Shown: positions 19,301 through 27,930, counted from the stretch's first letter. The stretch is 64,000 nucleotides of DNA from Cytophagales bacterium CG12_big_fil_rev_8_21_14_0_65_40_12 (GCA_002786855.1 PCUU01000024.1:1-64000); one strand, 5' to 3'. The notes: a model not told the origin generated them from the sequence alone. Numbers and translations are program-made.

Positions 19301-20079
19301 AAACATCATTTGATGACGAACTCGAAAAAACATTTTACAGAACGCGATTCGAAGAGTTTTCTATTAGGCCAACGGTGGACTTAAATGTTGGGAGCAAAGC
19401 CACAGTCAATTTTGGTCCGATTTTCAGGACTGTAGAGGTGGAAGAAAATACCGATCGTTTTATTGCAGATTTTGCTCAAGTTTCGCCCTTTGGCGCCACC
19501 CTTTTTGAACAAAAAATTTATGGTGGAGCCACGGTAGGCTTTCATTTCGATGGGCGAGATCAGGGCTTAATCCCCTCAAAAGGAATGGCCTTCAACGCCA
19601 CTTATGATTACAGCAATGGGCTCAACGATGAATCAGCCAACAGTGGCCAATTCAAAACAGACCTTACTTTTATCTGGAGTTTTAGCGAACCATCTCGTAC
19701 TACATTTGCCACTCGCGTGGGTTATCAAAAGAGTTTTGGCGATTTCGAGTTTTTCCAAGCCGCTCAACTAGACGGTTTCAATACCTTAAGAGGATTCAAA
19801 AGATATCGTTTTTCTGGAGAAAGCAGTTTCTATCATCAGTTCGATATTAGAATAAAGCTCTTTGATTGGCAATCTTACTTTTTACCCTCTCAAGTTGGTC
19901 TAGTCCTATTCAATGATCTTGGTCGGGTTTGGGTAGAAGGAGAAAATTCTGAGAAACTGCACCATGGCTATGGAGGAGGCATATTTCTTACCCCATTCAA
20001 TTTTGCTGCAATTACGGTATTGGCCGCTGCTTCAGAAGAGGGGGTATATCCCTTGTTGAAATTTGGCTTTTTCTTTTAA
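16390..20079 (+). CDS. Outer-membrane fusion: metallophosphoesterase, kinase-like domain and BamA-like barrel
   Basis: A 1229-residue exported protein. After a signal peptide (1-22) comes a calcineurin-like phosphoesterase with all metal motifs: D37 in GDAGEP, G-D68-N69-x-Y, G-N110-H111-D112, H211/H212, and G-H294-E-H296. Residues about 435-640 look like a protein-kinase-like fold of the CotH/FAM20/HipA sort. They show a Gly-rich loop (GGGH 444-447), a strand with basic residues (YVLRSMDK 462-469), a catalytic-loop-like W598-D599-R600-H601-D602-D603-Q604 and a PIPRDRDVAF element (D625, D627). Beta-strand-rich sequence (about 890-1229) ending in FGFFF forms a BamA/TamA-like outer-membrane barrel. 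The phosphoesterase-barrel pairing is known in Bacteroidota; the kinase assignment is mine. The ATG at 16390 starts the signal peptide. Its stop overlaps the opposite gene by 4 bp. Confidence 0.85.
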   Translation: MIRTFSFALILLCLNTFYSLAFQEKEKPIYSVFLIGDAGEPFENPVLTLLKKELDRVGSNGTVIYLGDNIYPKGMPPKGDKLRADAEKAINGQIDAIKDFEGKKFFIPGNHDWAQGRKLGVEWLARQESYVENRLDSQDVWIPSRGCPGPMEINLTDQITLVVVDTQWFLHKGAKPAEGSDCDAISKEELVASFQDVLLRNATKKVIVASHHPMYTYGIHGGVFSAKDHLFPLTASKKTKWLYLPLPGLGSIYPLYRKWFGNIQDTSHPIYQQFRDAMVSLMKQHPDIVHVAGHEHALEHIQKEGMSFIVSGAGAKNNAHVKQKGDALFATNTLGFARLDYFADGRTELQFISPENEDNKALYTATISTKTFLPKPESLIAKYSRISFEGQDTIFAASQLYHIRSKFHINMFGENYRKEWVTPLKVPVFDIGTEKGGLEILQRGGGHQTISLRLENKKGQQYVLRSMDKNPALTLPQELRETFIKSIVQDGISSSHPYAPMVIPTLADAAGIYHTNPKVVFIPDDPRFGIHRKALANSLALFEERANKKNIKEDFFGNGDDVESSIDLYETLRKDNDNHVDQVFVTRNRLFDFWLGDWDRHDDQWRWVEYNKKDDEKLYRPIPRDRDVAFFSGEGLFKKVAASKWAQPALKGFHDDIEYVPSLGAYRIRYFDRIFMTEVSLEQWIAQAEELKASLTDEVIEKAIHLWPKEIYDLHGDEIIRKLKNRRDNLEKYAREYYLFISKQVDVLGSDKKELFKIERLDDETTKVTVYKISKKGELDKVIYERTFKTEETDEIRLFGFDGEDRFEVSGKVKKGIKVRIIAGDDDDIIVDDSFVGGLSKKTVVYDNAKGTSLTTSKETKNLTTDKDSEINRYNREEFDFDLRSPVISINANPDDGIFLGGGISIKKDGFRNEPYRSKHTIVGNYAIGTSSYNLNYDLHVIDAFGKADFSLNADARVPNFVNNFFGLGNETSFDDELEKTFYRTRFEEFSIRPTVDLNVGSKATVNFGPIFRTVEVEENTDRFIADFAQVSPFGATLFEQKIYGGATVGFHFDGRDQGLIPSKGMAFNATYDYSNGLNDESANSGQFKTDLTFIWSFSEPSRTTFATRVGYQKSFGDFEFFQAAQLDGFNTLRGFKRYRFSGESSFYHQFDIRIKLFDWQSYFLPSQVGLVLFNDLGRVWVEGENSEKLHHGYGGGIFLTPFNFAAITVLAAASEEGVYPLLKFGFFF

Positions 20080-23000
20080 ACTTCAGGCAAATCAATGGTA
20101 AACACGGTGCCCTTGCCTAATTCCGAAGCATAGGACACCGTACCATTATGGATTTCAACAAACTGTTTGACGATAATGAGCCCCAATCCGGTGCCTTCAA
20201 TATCGCCTACATTACTGGCCCTGGAGAAAGACTCGAAAAGGCCTTTTTGGTCTTTCTCGGGAATTCCAATACCAAAATCCCTAACATCTATGGTCAATCC
20301 TTTGGACTTAAAGGTGATGGTTACCTCAGGATCTGGGCAATTTTGTGAGTACTTAAATGCGTTGTTGATGATGTTGGAAAGGGCATGGCTCATCAACTGG
20401 CTATCCAGGTCCACTTGACGCTCAACACCTACAACATTGATCTTGACATTTCTGGTTTTGTGTTCAACCAAATTCTCCTGAATCACTTGTTTTAAAATGC
20501 CTGTAAGCGAGGTGATGTCTTTCTTTAATCTTGTTTTTCCAACGTCTAGCCTGCCCAAAGTGAATACATCCTTAAGCAATGAATTCATTCTTTCAAGTTC
20601 TGTTCTTATTCGGCCAACATGCTTTTTAAGCTTTAAATTTGGTTCAGGGTCGCTTTCCAAATACATATTGATGAGTTCATTGCTGGATTGGATGGTGGTT
20701 AATGGGGTGCGAAACTCATGAGAAGCCATAGAAATAAAGCTCGACTTGAGCTTATTCAATTGACGTTCCTTTTCCAATGCTTTGATCCTTTCGGAAATAT
20801 CGCGGGTAGAAGATTGAATATAAAGAAACTTGCCATCACCGTCTTCAATCGAGCTATAAGAGGATTCAACCCAAACCCAATCGTTGACAGAAATCTGCAT
20901 ACGATAAGTGGCTTTTACATCCTTGCTCTTGTTCGCTATAGTTTGATTCACGATTGAAAGCACAAATTCTCTTTCATTGGGATGAATTAGATCTGAAAAT
21001 TTCTTCCCTAATAAATGAGCTGGCTCGCAGTTCAACAGTATTTTTGACGAAGGGGAAATAAATGAGATTTTCCCTTCAAAGTCTTGTAGGGCAATTACAT
21101 CGCCCGAGTTTTCAGAAACTAATTTGTATTGCTCCTCTTTCTCTTTCAGTTTTTGCTCGGTGATGATTTTATCGGTGATGTCCCTTTTATTGCTCCTTAA
21201 GTAAAGAATTGCACCATTATCGTCAAGAATTGCACCCCCTTGGGCTTCGAGCCAACGCCATTCGCCTTTTTTATTCCTAAATCTAAAAATAGCCACCCCT
21301 TCTTTTGATTTTGTTTTGACGGACTCGCTCATCTGTATTTCAATGCGGGGCAAATCGTCTGGATGTATAAAATCGGTAGTCTTCTGGCCCAGAATTTCAT
21401 CTACCTCGTAACCCAAAATTTCTTTGATAGAAGGAGACACAAAATCATAAATGCCATCAGGGCGCATGAGGGTAACAATGTCGTGAGAGTTTTCAGTAAT
21501 CAACTTATAGCGTTCTTGGCTTTCCTTTAATTTTCGGGCAGCCACCACTCTCTCTGTCACATCGCGTGTTGATGTGAGTAAATAAAGTGGCTCACCATCG
21601 GCATCATTGATCAGCCCACCCCGCGTTTCGAGCCAAATTTCATCTCCATTTTTGTGGCGAGCCTTAAAAGTAACATTGGCCATTTTCCTTTTCTGCTGGA
21701 TAACTTTTACCATGGCATCGGAGACTTGAATAAGCGATTCCTTATCCATAATCTCCTTAAGTCTTAAACTTTCCAACTCCGAAGAATCGTATCCAATAAT
21801 ATCTTTACTCGAGGGGCTCACAAAAATAAAAGTGCCATCTGGCGATTGAAGACAAATACAGTCACTGGAGTTCTCTGAAATTAATTTATACTTGGCCTCA
21901 CTTTCTCGAAGTTTGGATTGTGCCTGTTTTAATGAGGTAATATTTGACAAAGAGCCCACAACGCGCCTTGGTTCACCATCGGCCCTGTAGATAATCTTAG
22001 CTTTGATGAACACCCAAATCAATTTGCCTGCTGCCCCTACAAACCGGGATTCCATTTCCAACTCTTCTCCTTTGGTTTCGAATTTTCCCTGAAGAACTTG
22101 CAGAAACTCTGTTCTGTCTTCTTCATGAATAAACCTGGCCAAAAGATTACCATCCAAAGGGTTTTCCTCTGGCTTATGTCCTATGGCCTGCCAAAATTGA
22201 GGAGAAAAATAAGAAGTGCCCTTTTTGAAATCATATTCCCAAATAACATCATTGGTGCCCTCAACCGCCAAGTGATATCTATCATTGCTTTGCTTCAGCT
22301 CTCGCTCAAGCGATTTCCGCACGGTAATGTCTTGTAAAATAGTGATATAGCATTCTTCATTCTGAAAATCCAAAGGCATGGTAGAAGCGCTTACCCAATA
22401 AGATTCCCCCTTCTTATTTTTAAGCATCAGCTCGTGATTTTGCACATTACCTTTCTTGATCAGCTTTTCCATATAGGATTTTCGCCCTTCAAAGTTCTGG
22501 TAAAACTGGAGTACCCTATTGCCCAAAAACTCACTGGGTTTCATACCATACACTTTGAAAAGCATTTCGTTGGCAAAAATGACTTTACCCGTTTCTTTTA
22601 CAGATATGAAAACTGGATCAGGGAGAGAATCTACTATGCTCTTGAGCCTCTGTTGACTTAGTTCGAGGTTTCTACGGGATTTTCTTATATCATCAATGTC
22701 GAAGGTAATGCCATCGAGTCGCATTGGCTTTTCGTCCTGATAAAGTACTTTGACCCTATCGCGGACAAATCTGTAATTATTTTCACCTCTGAGTGCCCGG
22801 TAGGAATAGCTGCCAAAGCCATTGTTCAGCACATTTACCACTTCATCCAAAATTCGTTCTTGATCCTCGGGATGGATCATTGTTTGCCACTCCTCAATCG
22901 TCCTAGGTGCATTTTTATAAGTGCCATCAGGAGTTCTTGTCAGCGGGTTGTTCAAATATATAATTTCGTAGGGTTCAACTGATAAATCTATACTCCAGAT

Positions 23001-23096
23001 CACCTCGGTAAGGTTCTTTACAACGGACTCATAGCTCAAGCCCTTTGCTTTTAAATCTGAAATTTCGCCTGTGGAACCCTCAAAAACGTTTTGCAT
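20076..23096 (-). CDS. Soluble multi-PAS sensor histidine kinase
   Basis: A 1006-residue cytoplasmic kinase with no signal peptide or membrane helix. About six PAS/PAC units follow one another from residue 20 to 775; repeated 'G-x-I-x-F-V-S-P-S' and 'DIT/RDIS/RDVT' PAC ends mark their borders. A HisKA domain comes next with phospho-acceptor H793 in MASHEFRTPLTTIQ, then a HATPase with N-box LSNIINNAFKYS, G1 DFGIGIPEKD and G2 GTGLGLIIVKQ. It probably senses cytoplasmic small molecules or redox state. It is transcribed divergently from a LytTR response regulator 105 bp away, its likely partner. It converges on the phosphoesterase-barrel gene with shared TTAA stop codons. Confidence 0.93.
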   Translation of the reverse strand: MQNVFEGSTGEISDLKAKGLSYESVVKNLTEVIWSIDLSVEPYEIIYLNNPLTRTPDGTYKNAPRTIEEWQTMIHPEDQERILDEVVNVLNNGFGSYSYRALRGENNYRFVRDRVKVLYQDEKPMRLDGITFDIDDIRKSRRNLELSQQRLKSIVDSLPDPVFISVKETGKVIFANEMLFKVYGMKPSEFLGNRVLQFYQNFEGRKSYMEKLIKKGNVQNHELMLKNKKGESYWVSASTMPLDFQNEECYITILQDITVRKSLERELKQSNDRYHLAVEGTNDVIWEYDFKKGTSYFSPQFWQAIGHKPEENPLDGNLLARFIHEEDRTEFLQVLQGKFETKGEELEMESRFVGAAGKLIWVFIKAKIIYRADGEPRRVVGSLSNITSLKQAQSKLRESEAKYKLISENSSDCICLQSPDGTFIFVSPSSKDIIGYDSSELESLRLKEIMDKESLIQVSDAMVKVIQQKRKMANVTFKARHKNGDEIWLETRGGLINDADGEPLYLLTSTRDVTERVVAARKLKESQERYKLITENSHDIVTLMRPDGIYDFVSPSIKEILGYEVDEILGQKTTDFIHPDDLPRIEIQMSESVKTKSKEGVAIFRFRNKKGEWRWLEAQGGAILDDNGAILYLRSNKRDITDKIITEQKLKEKEEQYKLVSENSGDVIALQDFEGKISFISPSSKILLNCEPAHLLGKKFSDLIHPNEREFVLSIVNQTIANKSKDVKATYRMQISVNDWVWVESSYSSIEDGDGKFLYIQSSTRDISERIKALEKERQLNKLKSSFISMASHEFRTPLTTIQSSNELINMYLESDPEPNLKLKKHVGRIRTELERMNSLLKDVFTLGRLDVGKTRLKKDITSLTGILKQVIQENLVEHKTRNVKINVVGVERQVDLDSQLMSHALSNIINNAFKYSQNCPDPEVTITFKSKGLTIDVRDFGIGIPEKDQKGLFESFSRASNVGDIEGTGLGLIIVKQFVEIHNGTVSYASELGKGTVFTIDLPEV

Positions 23097-23123
23097 AACA
23101 AGTATGGACTCGGTGAATTTTAT

Positions 23124-23140
23124 TATCTAAATTTAAGATA
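23124..23140. repeat. Inverted repeat in the divergent kinase/regulator promoter
   Basis: TATCT (23124-23128) and AGATA (23136-23140) flank the A/T core AAATTTA. The site lies 28-44 bp upstream of the kinase ATG and about 60-80 bp upstream of the regulator ATG. A direct repeat of TGAC about 11 bp apart (in 23146-23161) lies next to it. It could be an operator; it is short and AT-rich, so chance is possible. Confidence 0.3.
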
Positions 23141-23201
23141 GCATATTGACGAATTACTGACAAAAAAACTATTCTCAACCATTCACCTCAACTAAAAAAT
23201 A

Positions 23202-23978
23202 ATGGCTGTTATCGACAATGATTATGATCAGTCGCCACGAATTCTGATCGTAGAAGACGAACCCTTCATCGCTGAAAACCTGCAGGAAATGCTGGGTATT
23301 TTTGGCTATGAAAACACCGAAATTGCTAATTCAGCAAATCAAGCAATCAAAGCAATTAAGACTTCAAGGCCTGAATTGGTCCTTTTGGATGTTAAAATAA
23401 AAGGAGACCAAGATGGCATCGAGCTTGGTGGAATTATCCACGACCAATACAAAGTTCCTTTTGTGTATATCACTTCCTATTCGGACAAAGAGACGGTAAA
23501 TAGAGCGAAACATACGCAGCCCCTTGGTTTTATAGTGAAGCCCTTTACAAAAGATGATGTGTACGCGGCAATTGAGGTAGCGCTTTTTAATAAAAATAGA
23601 ATTGCGGTCAATTCTGGTTTCAATCTTTTCGAAACCAATCCAACCACCTACAATAATGACTCTATCTTCATCAAGAGAAAGACCCTTTTAGAAAAAGTTA
23701 AGTACTCTGATTTGATTTGGATCGAAGCTGACGGAAACCACATTACGCTCCATGCCTCCGAAAACAGGGATTTTACCGTACGCAAGTCTTTAAAGGAAAT
23801 CACCGACAAGCTGCCAAAAGACAGGTTTTTGCGCGTACACAAATCTTTTGTAGTCCAGGTAGACGCTGTAACCGCCATTGACACGAACCATGTGCATTTG
23901 GGAGAAATGAAAATTCCAATCGGCAGGTCCTATTACAATGCCTTTACTGCAACCCTGAATACGATCAGCGCTAGTTAA
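23202..23978 (+). CDS. LytTR-family response regulator
   Basis: A 258-residue regulator with an N-terminal receiver domain (E18-D19, phospho-acceptor D63 in LVLLDVKIKG, and the conserved Lys in GFIVKPF) and a C-terminal LytTR DNA-binding domain (residues about 150-255). Typical LytTR signatures are YSDLIWIEADGNHITLHA, FLRVHKSFVVQVDAVTAID and IPIGRSYYNAF. It faces the multi-PAS kinase across a 105-bp divergent promoter and is the probable recipient of its phosphate. LytTR proteins usually bind pairs of direct repeats. The stop codon overlaps that of the opposite lipoprotein by 4 bp. Confidence 0.92.
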   Translation: MAVIDNDYDQSPRILIVEDEPFIAENLQEMLGIFGYENTEIANSANQAIKAIKTSRPELVLLDVKIKGDQDGIELGGIIHDQYKVPFVYITSYSDKETVNRAKHTQPLGFIVKPFTKDDVYAAIEVALFNKNRIAVNSGFNLFETNPTTYNNDSIFIKRKTLLEKVKYSDLIWIEADGNHITLHASENRDFTVRKSLKEITDKLPKDRFLRVHKSFVVQVDAVTAIDTNHVHLGEMKIPIGRSYYNAFTATLNTISAS

Positions 23979-24898
23979 TTTCTGCGATAAAAAAGTACTG
24001 GAACTGGATCACTTGAGTCCATTTCGCTCAGGGTATAAAAGCCATTTGCATTCAAAGAAAAGCAAATGGCTTCTCCTTGTGGCTCGGTGGTGTAAGCGAG
24101 GCGCTGAGGTGTGGCGGCTAACGCTTGCTGCACTGTTTGACCCGTTGACCTTGGCCAATAGTAGATATTAAAATAGTTCTTGATCAGAATCTCTGCACCA
24201 TCGGCTGAAATATCGCCAGCCGTAAAATTTGTAAACGGTAAGTTGGCCAAAAATCTAGCAGTATCCATTTCAGTTGTAGACTGAGGAAAAGGCAGCACAT
24301 ATAAACCTACTTGAGCTTCTCTTTTTGACACTACGTAAATGTCATTGGTCAATGGATCCACCATTAATGTTTCGGCATCTCGTGCGCCATTCGAATAGAC
24401 AAAGTTGATGGCCTCCACATTGGCTAAATTTTGAGTGGTAGGAATATCCAAAACATTCAAATCAGGCTCAGGTACTCTGTAAATTGTCAAACTTGATCTT
24501 ACCGCGCGGTTGTCTCCAATATCGCCTACATAAATATATTGCAAAGCAGCATCCGGCCCTGGCCCTACAGCTATATCCTCCCAATCTATATTTTGCGCAC
24601 CAGATAAAACAAATCGGCCAGAATCCGCACCAATTGTTGTGGTTAAAAAGAGCGTTGGGTCACCTCCGCTATCATTGTGGGTCCATAAGTAGATATTATT
24701 AGACCTGCTCGCTGCCGCACCAGAAGCTTCGTTCAAATCGGGTGATTGTAAATCTCCCATCGATTGAGCAGCGGCAAAAAGGTTAGACTGTTGAATTGTA
24801 GAATCTATAGGATCAACTTCTGCGGGAGCATCTTTGCAACCAGCGGACACAAAACTCATTATGGTAAAAAGTATGAACAGGCTTTTTAAGGTTCTCAT
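23975..24898 (-). CDS. Exported lipoprotein, beta-propeller-like
   Basis: A protein of about 307 residues from the ATG at 24898; an alternative ATG at 24916 adds six residues. The signal sequence MRTLKSLFILFTIMSF leads to the lipobox VSAGC, so it is a lipoprotein. Beta-rich repeats contain 'LWTHNDSGG', 'DWEDIAVGPG', 'YIYVGDIGDN' and 'DAETLMVDP'. These Asp/Gly-rich loops are like those of propeller proteins annotated only as hypothetical in Bacteroidota. The pattern NDSGG...DWEDIA recalls the SdiA-regulated/phytase-like propellers, so it may be a distant relative of the protein encoded at 15490. Function unknown. Confidence 0.65.
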   Translation of the reverse strand: MRTLKSLFILFTIMSFVSAGCKDAPAEVDPIDSTIQQSNLFAAAQSMGDLQSPDLNEASGAAASRSNNIYLWTHNDSGGDPTLFLTTTIGADSGRFVLSGAQNIDWEDIAVGPGPDAALQYIYVGDIGDNRAVRSSLTIYRVPEPDLNVLDIPTTQNLANVEAINFVYSNGARDAETLMVDPLTNDIYVVSKREAQVGLYVLPFPQSTTEMDTARFLANLPFTNFTAGDISADGAEILIKNYFNIYYWPRSTGQTVQQALAATPQRLAYTTEPQGEAICFSLNANGFYTLSEMDSSDPVPVLFYRRN

Positions 24899-24956
24899 GA
24901 TGGTTCTAACGCGCATGGCACAAAAAGTATTTTAGAGGAAGTGTAAAGGAAAGCCC

Positions 24957-24983
24957 TAAAATAAAAATAGCCTCCGAAGAGGC
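24957..24983 (-). terminator. Intrinsic terminator with UUCG tetraloop
   Basis: On the minus strand GCCTC-TTCG-GAGGC (24983-24970) forms a 5-bp stem closed by the very stable C(UUCG)G tetraloop, followed by TATTTTTATTTTA. It lies 14 bp after the cytochrome c stop codon. Confidence 0.75.
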
Positions 24984-24996
24984 CATTATCACTATG

Positions 24997-25422
24997 TTAT
25001 TTTTTTGCAGCAGCCCTTACTTTGGCTACCTGGGCTTCGGTGACTATTTTATCTCCTTTGTTTCCCCAGGAATTACGGATGTAGTTCAATACATCGGCAA
25101 TATCTTTATCGTCTAAACCTGGAGCAGGCATGGCACCATTGTATTTCTTACCATTTACCGTTATTTCCCCTTGCTGGCCATTGATCAATATTTTGATAGA
25201 ACGATCTAAATCTTCCATCAAGTAATCAGACTTGGCCAAAGGAGGAAAAACATTAGCGATACCCTGACCTTCATTAAGGTGACAGGCCATGCAAATTCCA
25301 TTATAAACTCCCTTTCCTGCCTCCATGCTCTTCTTTAAAGCTGCGTCCTGATCCGAAGAAGCAAAACTTAATGATACCGTTGCGGCAGCCAATGCTGCAA
25401 ATAGGATATATACTTTTTTCAT
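24997..25422 (-). CDS. Class I c-type cytochrome
   Basis: A 141-residue exported mono-haem cytochrome. The signal peptide (1-21) ends LSFAS; the haem motif is C44-M-A-C47-H48; and a C-terminal Met in NGAMPAPGLDDKDIADVLNYI is the likely sixth ligand, followed by the usual terminal helix. It transfers electrons in the periplasm, for example to a terminal oxidase or a dehydrogenase partner, but no partner gene is adjacent. It stands alone, with a UUCG terminator behind it. Confidence 0.9.
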   Translation of the reverse strand: MKKVYILFAALAAATVSLSFASSDQDAALKKSMEAGKGVYNGICMACHLNEGQGIANVFPPLAKSDYLMEDLDRSIKILINGQQGEITVNGKKYNGAMPAPGLDDKDIADVLNYIRNSWGNKGDKIVTEAQVAKVRAAAKK

Positions 25423-25539
25423 CTTGTCAATATTCTTTAGTGTGAAAATATAAGTTTAATTTTTAAAACTAAGCCACAATTCCATTAAAACCATTATTGG
25501 ACTTGCATACGGTTTGCCTATCACAAATTGAACCAAAGC

Positions 25540-26778
25540 TTAATCTTCAAAATTAAGCTCGATTTGATTGCGCATAATGTCATCAAAGGTTTCGCGCTGC
25601 CTGATTAACTGGGCTTGCCCCTTATGAATTAAAACTTCTGCTGGTCTTAATCTTGAATTGTAATTGGACGACATACTAAAGGAATAAGCTCCAGCATTTT
25701 TAAATGCAATAACATCACCTTCTTTCACTTCAGTCAATTTTCGGTCTAAACCAAACGTATCTGTTTCGCAAATGTATCCAACGACAGTATAAATGCGCTT
25801 AGTTCCGCTTGGGTTGGACAGGTTGACAATCTCATGATAAGCATCGTACATCATTGGGCGAATCAAATGATTCATGCCCGAATCGACCCCAACAAAGACT
25901 GTAGCGGGTGTTGTTTTTACCACGTTAGTTTTCGTCAATAAATAGCCTGATTCACTCACTAAATATTTACCTGGTTCAAACCACATTTCCAGTTCTTTGC
26001 CATATTCTGTACAAAAAGCTTTAAATGCAGCACTTAGTTTTACACCCAATTCAGCGATATCTGTAACAATGTCTGCTTCCTTGTATCCCACTTTGAAGCC
26101 ACTTCCAAAATCAATAAACTCCAAGGTTTTAAATTGCTTTGCTGCATCAAACAAGATATCGGCTGCGCGCAAGAAAACCTCTGCATCCAGAATATCAGAT
26201 CCTGTATGCATATGAAGACCCGTAACGTTTAGGCCATAGGTATTCACTACTCTAACTATATGCTGAAGCTGGTAAATGGAAATCCCAAATTTTGAATCGG
26301 CATGCCCAGTGCTAATTTTTTTATTCCCTCCCGCCATAATATGCGGGTTGAGTCGAATACAAACAGGCACTGTTCCGTGATATTCATTTCCAAACTGCTC
26401 TAAAATGGAGATGTTATCTAAATTGATCATTACCCCAGCTGCTACGGCTTCCTTGATTTCTGAAAACGATACACAATTGGGCGTATATAAAATTTGATTA
26501 GGCATAAATCCCGCCTTCAAACCTAATTCAACTTCTTGGATAGAAACGCAGTCCAGCTCCGCTCCCATTTTTCGAAGTAATTTTAGGATGGAAATATTGC
26601 TCAGCGACTTGGTAGCGTATTTCACGCGCATCTTCACTCCCTGAAAAGCCGAGGTAAGTTTTAAAAATTGTGATTCAATTTTTTCCGCATCATAAACATA
26701 CAGCGGTGAGCCAAACTCTCCAGTTAGCTTTTCCAAATCCACCCCTTGAATCGAATATCGATTGTCAATCAAGTCCAT
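25540..26778 (-). CDS. lysA: Diaminopimelate decarboxylase
   Basis: A 412-residue PLP-dependent fold-III decarboxylase that converts meso-diaminopimelate to lysine. The PLP lysine is K57 in VKYATKSLSN. Further family landmarks are GLHMHTGSD, the glycine-rich phosphate site FIDFGSGFKVG, EPGKYLV, and the active-site Cys/Glu segment YICETDTFG. The ATG at 26778 is preferred to a TTG one codon upstream. It is a single gene here, with no aspartate-pathway neighbours. Confidence 0.93.
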   Translation of the reverse strand: MDLIDNRYSIQGVDLEKLTGEFGSPLYVYDAEKIESQFLKLTSAFQGVKMRVKYATKSLSNISILKLLRKMGAELDCVSIQEVELGLKAGFMPNQILYTPNCVSFSEIKEAVAAGVMINLDNISILEQFGNEYHGTVPVCIRLNPHIMAGGNKKISTGHADSKFGISIYQLQHIVRVVNTYGLNVTGLHMHTGSDILDAEVFLRAADILFDAAKQFKTLEFIDFGSGFKVGYKEADIVTDIAELGVKLSAAFKAFCTEYGKELEMWFEPGKYLVSESGYLLTKTNVVKTTPATVFVGVDSGMNHLIRPMMYDAYHEIVNLSNPSGTKRIYTVVGYICETDTFGLDRKLTEVKEGDVIAFKNAGAYSFSMSSNYNSRLRPAEVLIHKGQAQLIRQRETFDDIMRNQIELNFED

Positions 26779-26811
26779 CAAAAATTAATTAAGGCGTAAA
26801 TATACTGCCTA

Positions 26812-26848
26812 GAAAAATAAAAAAAGGAAGGTCAACCAAACCTTCCTC
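26812..26848 (-). terminator. Intrinsic terminator
   Basis: On the minus strand AGGAAGG (26847-26841) pairs with CCTTCCT (26831-26825) across a 9-nt loop, followed by TTTTTTATTTTT. It ends the transcript of the sorting-domain protein, whose stop is at 26877, and insulates lysA. Confidence 0.75.
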
Positions 26849-26876
26849 AATTAAAAACCAAAATCAACGCTCAAAT

Positions 26877-27878
26877 CTATTCTATCACAATTCTTTTCGT
26901 CAGCGCTTTGTTGTTTTGAATGACTTTCAAAATGTAAATCCCTTCATCAAGGTCAGAGATGTCAATGTTAAAATTGTAATTAGTCAAGCCAGAGTCGTCC
27001 GATTTATCATATACAACTTTGCCAGTAGGGCTTACAATTTTTACTTGTAACGGTCCTTTATTGCTGGTTTCAATTTCAAGCTGAAATCTACCATCGCTTG
27101 GATTAGGATAAAAACTGACATCCTTTATGGCTAGTTCTTCCATTTTATCCGTTCCGGCAATCTCTTTGTCCTTGTCTTTGGCCGAGCGAATTATGACTCT
27201 TACACGAGAAATCACCTTAACTCCATCATCTTCTCCAAAAGCATGAAAACTGAAGTCTTCATCATCAAAGTTGAAATCAAAATCGAAAGGCATCCCTCCA
27301 AATTTATCTTTCAAGGCACTTCTCAGTGAATCCATATCGGTAATCTCTTCCCCATTGAAAAACATTCCTCCATTGCCAAAATTAAAATTGAACCGGTTGG
27401 CCAAAGAGTCCATGTCCATCATGAAAGGTTCATCATCACCAAAATTGAAGAAGAAGTTATTGCCTCCAAATCCATTCCTCATCATGCCTCTCATTTGAGC
27501 CCTTAGCGAATCCAAGCCAAATCCGCGCATAAAAGAATCATCATCCCACATCGGACTCATTCCACCTTGTCCAAATCGAAAGCTGCCATTCGAAGAACCA
27601 AAGCCTCCAAATCCGTCCAATTCGATTCCATACTTTTCTAAATCTGGATCACCTTTAATGTCATCGTAGCTGTCATAAGTTTTTTCAAAAGTTTTGGAAT
27701 CATCACCGTCCTTCGTTATCACCTTCAATTTTACTTTTCCATCCTCGGTAGTGGATATGGAAACCGACTTGCTTTGATTTATACTTGTTTGCGCCCGACC
27801 ATTGAGCCCAATGGCCAAGAGCATTGCCATTAATATGGACAATTTTATTGCTCTTAAATTCATTGACCTTTTCATCAT
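26877..27878 (-). CDS. T9SS-sorted protein with Phe/Gly/Asp/Met-rich middle
   Basis: A 333-residue exported protein; the ATG at 27878 (MMKRSMNL...) gives a good signal peptide ending GLNGRAQ. The C-terminal 75 residues (FYPNPSDGRFQLEIET ... LDEGIYILKVIQNNKALTKRIVIE) are a type A T9SS sorting domain, so it should cross the outer membrane and be attached or released. The middle, about residues 90-235, is low complexity: runs of Phe, Gly, Asp and Met with three 'DSL' repeats (LDSLRAQ, MDSLANR, MDSLRSA). No enzymatic domain is visible. It is divergent from a histidine kinase across an intergenic region with phased GTTAA repeats. Confidence 0.75.
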   Translation of the reverse strand: MMKRSMNLRAIKLSILMAMLLAIGLNGRAQTSINQSKSVSISTTEDGKVKLKVITKDGDDSKTFEKTYDSYDDIKGDPDLEKYGIELDGFGGFGSSNGSFRFGQGGMSPMWDDDSFMRGFGLDSLRAQMRGMMRNGFGGNNFFFNFGDDEPFMMDMDSLANRFNFNFGNGGMFFNGEEITDMDSLRSALKDKFGGMPFDFDFNFDDEDFSFHAFGEDDGVKVISRVRVIIRSAKDKDKEIAGTDKMEELAIKDVSFYPNPSDGRFQLEIETSNKGPLQVKIVSPTGKVVYDKSDDSGLTNYNFNIDISDLDEGIYILKVIQNNKALTKRIVIE

Positions 27879-27930
27879 TTTAACCTTTAAGTTGTTGATA
27901 CGAAAGTATTTATTAAACCGAATCACGAAT

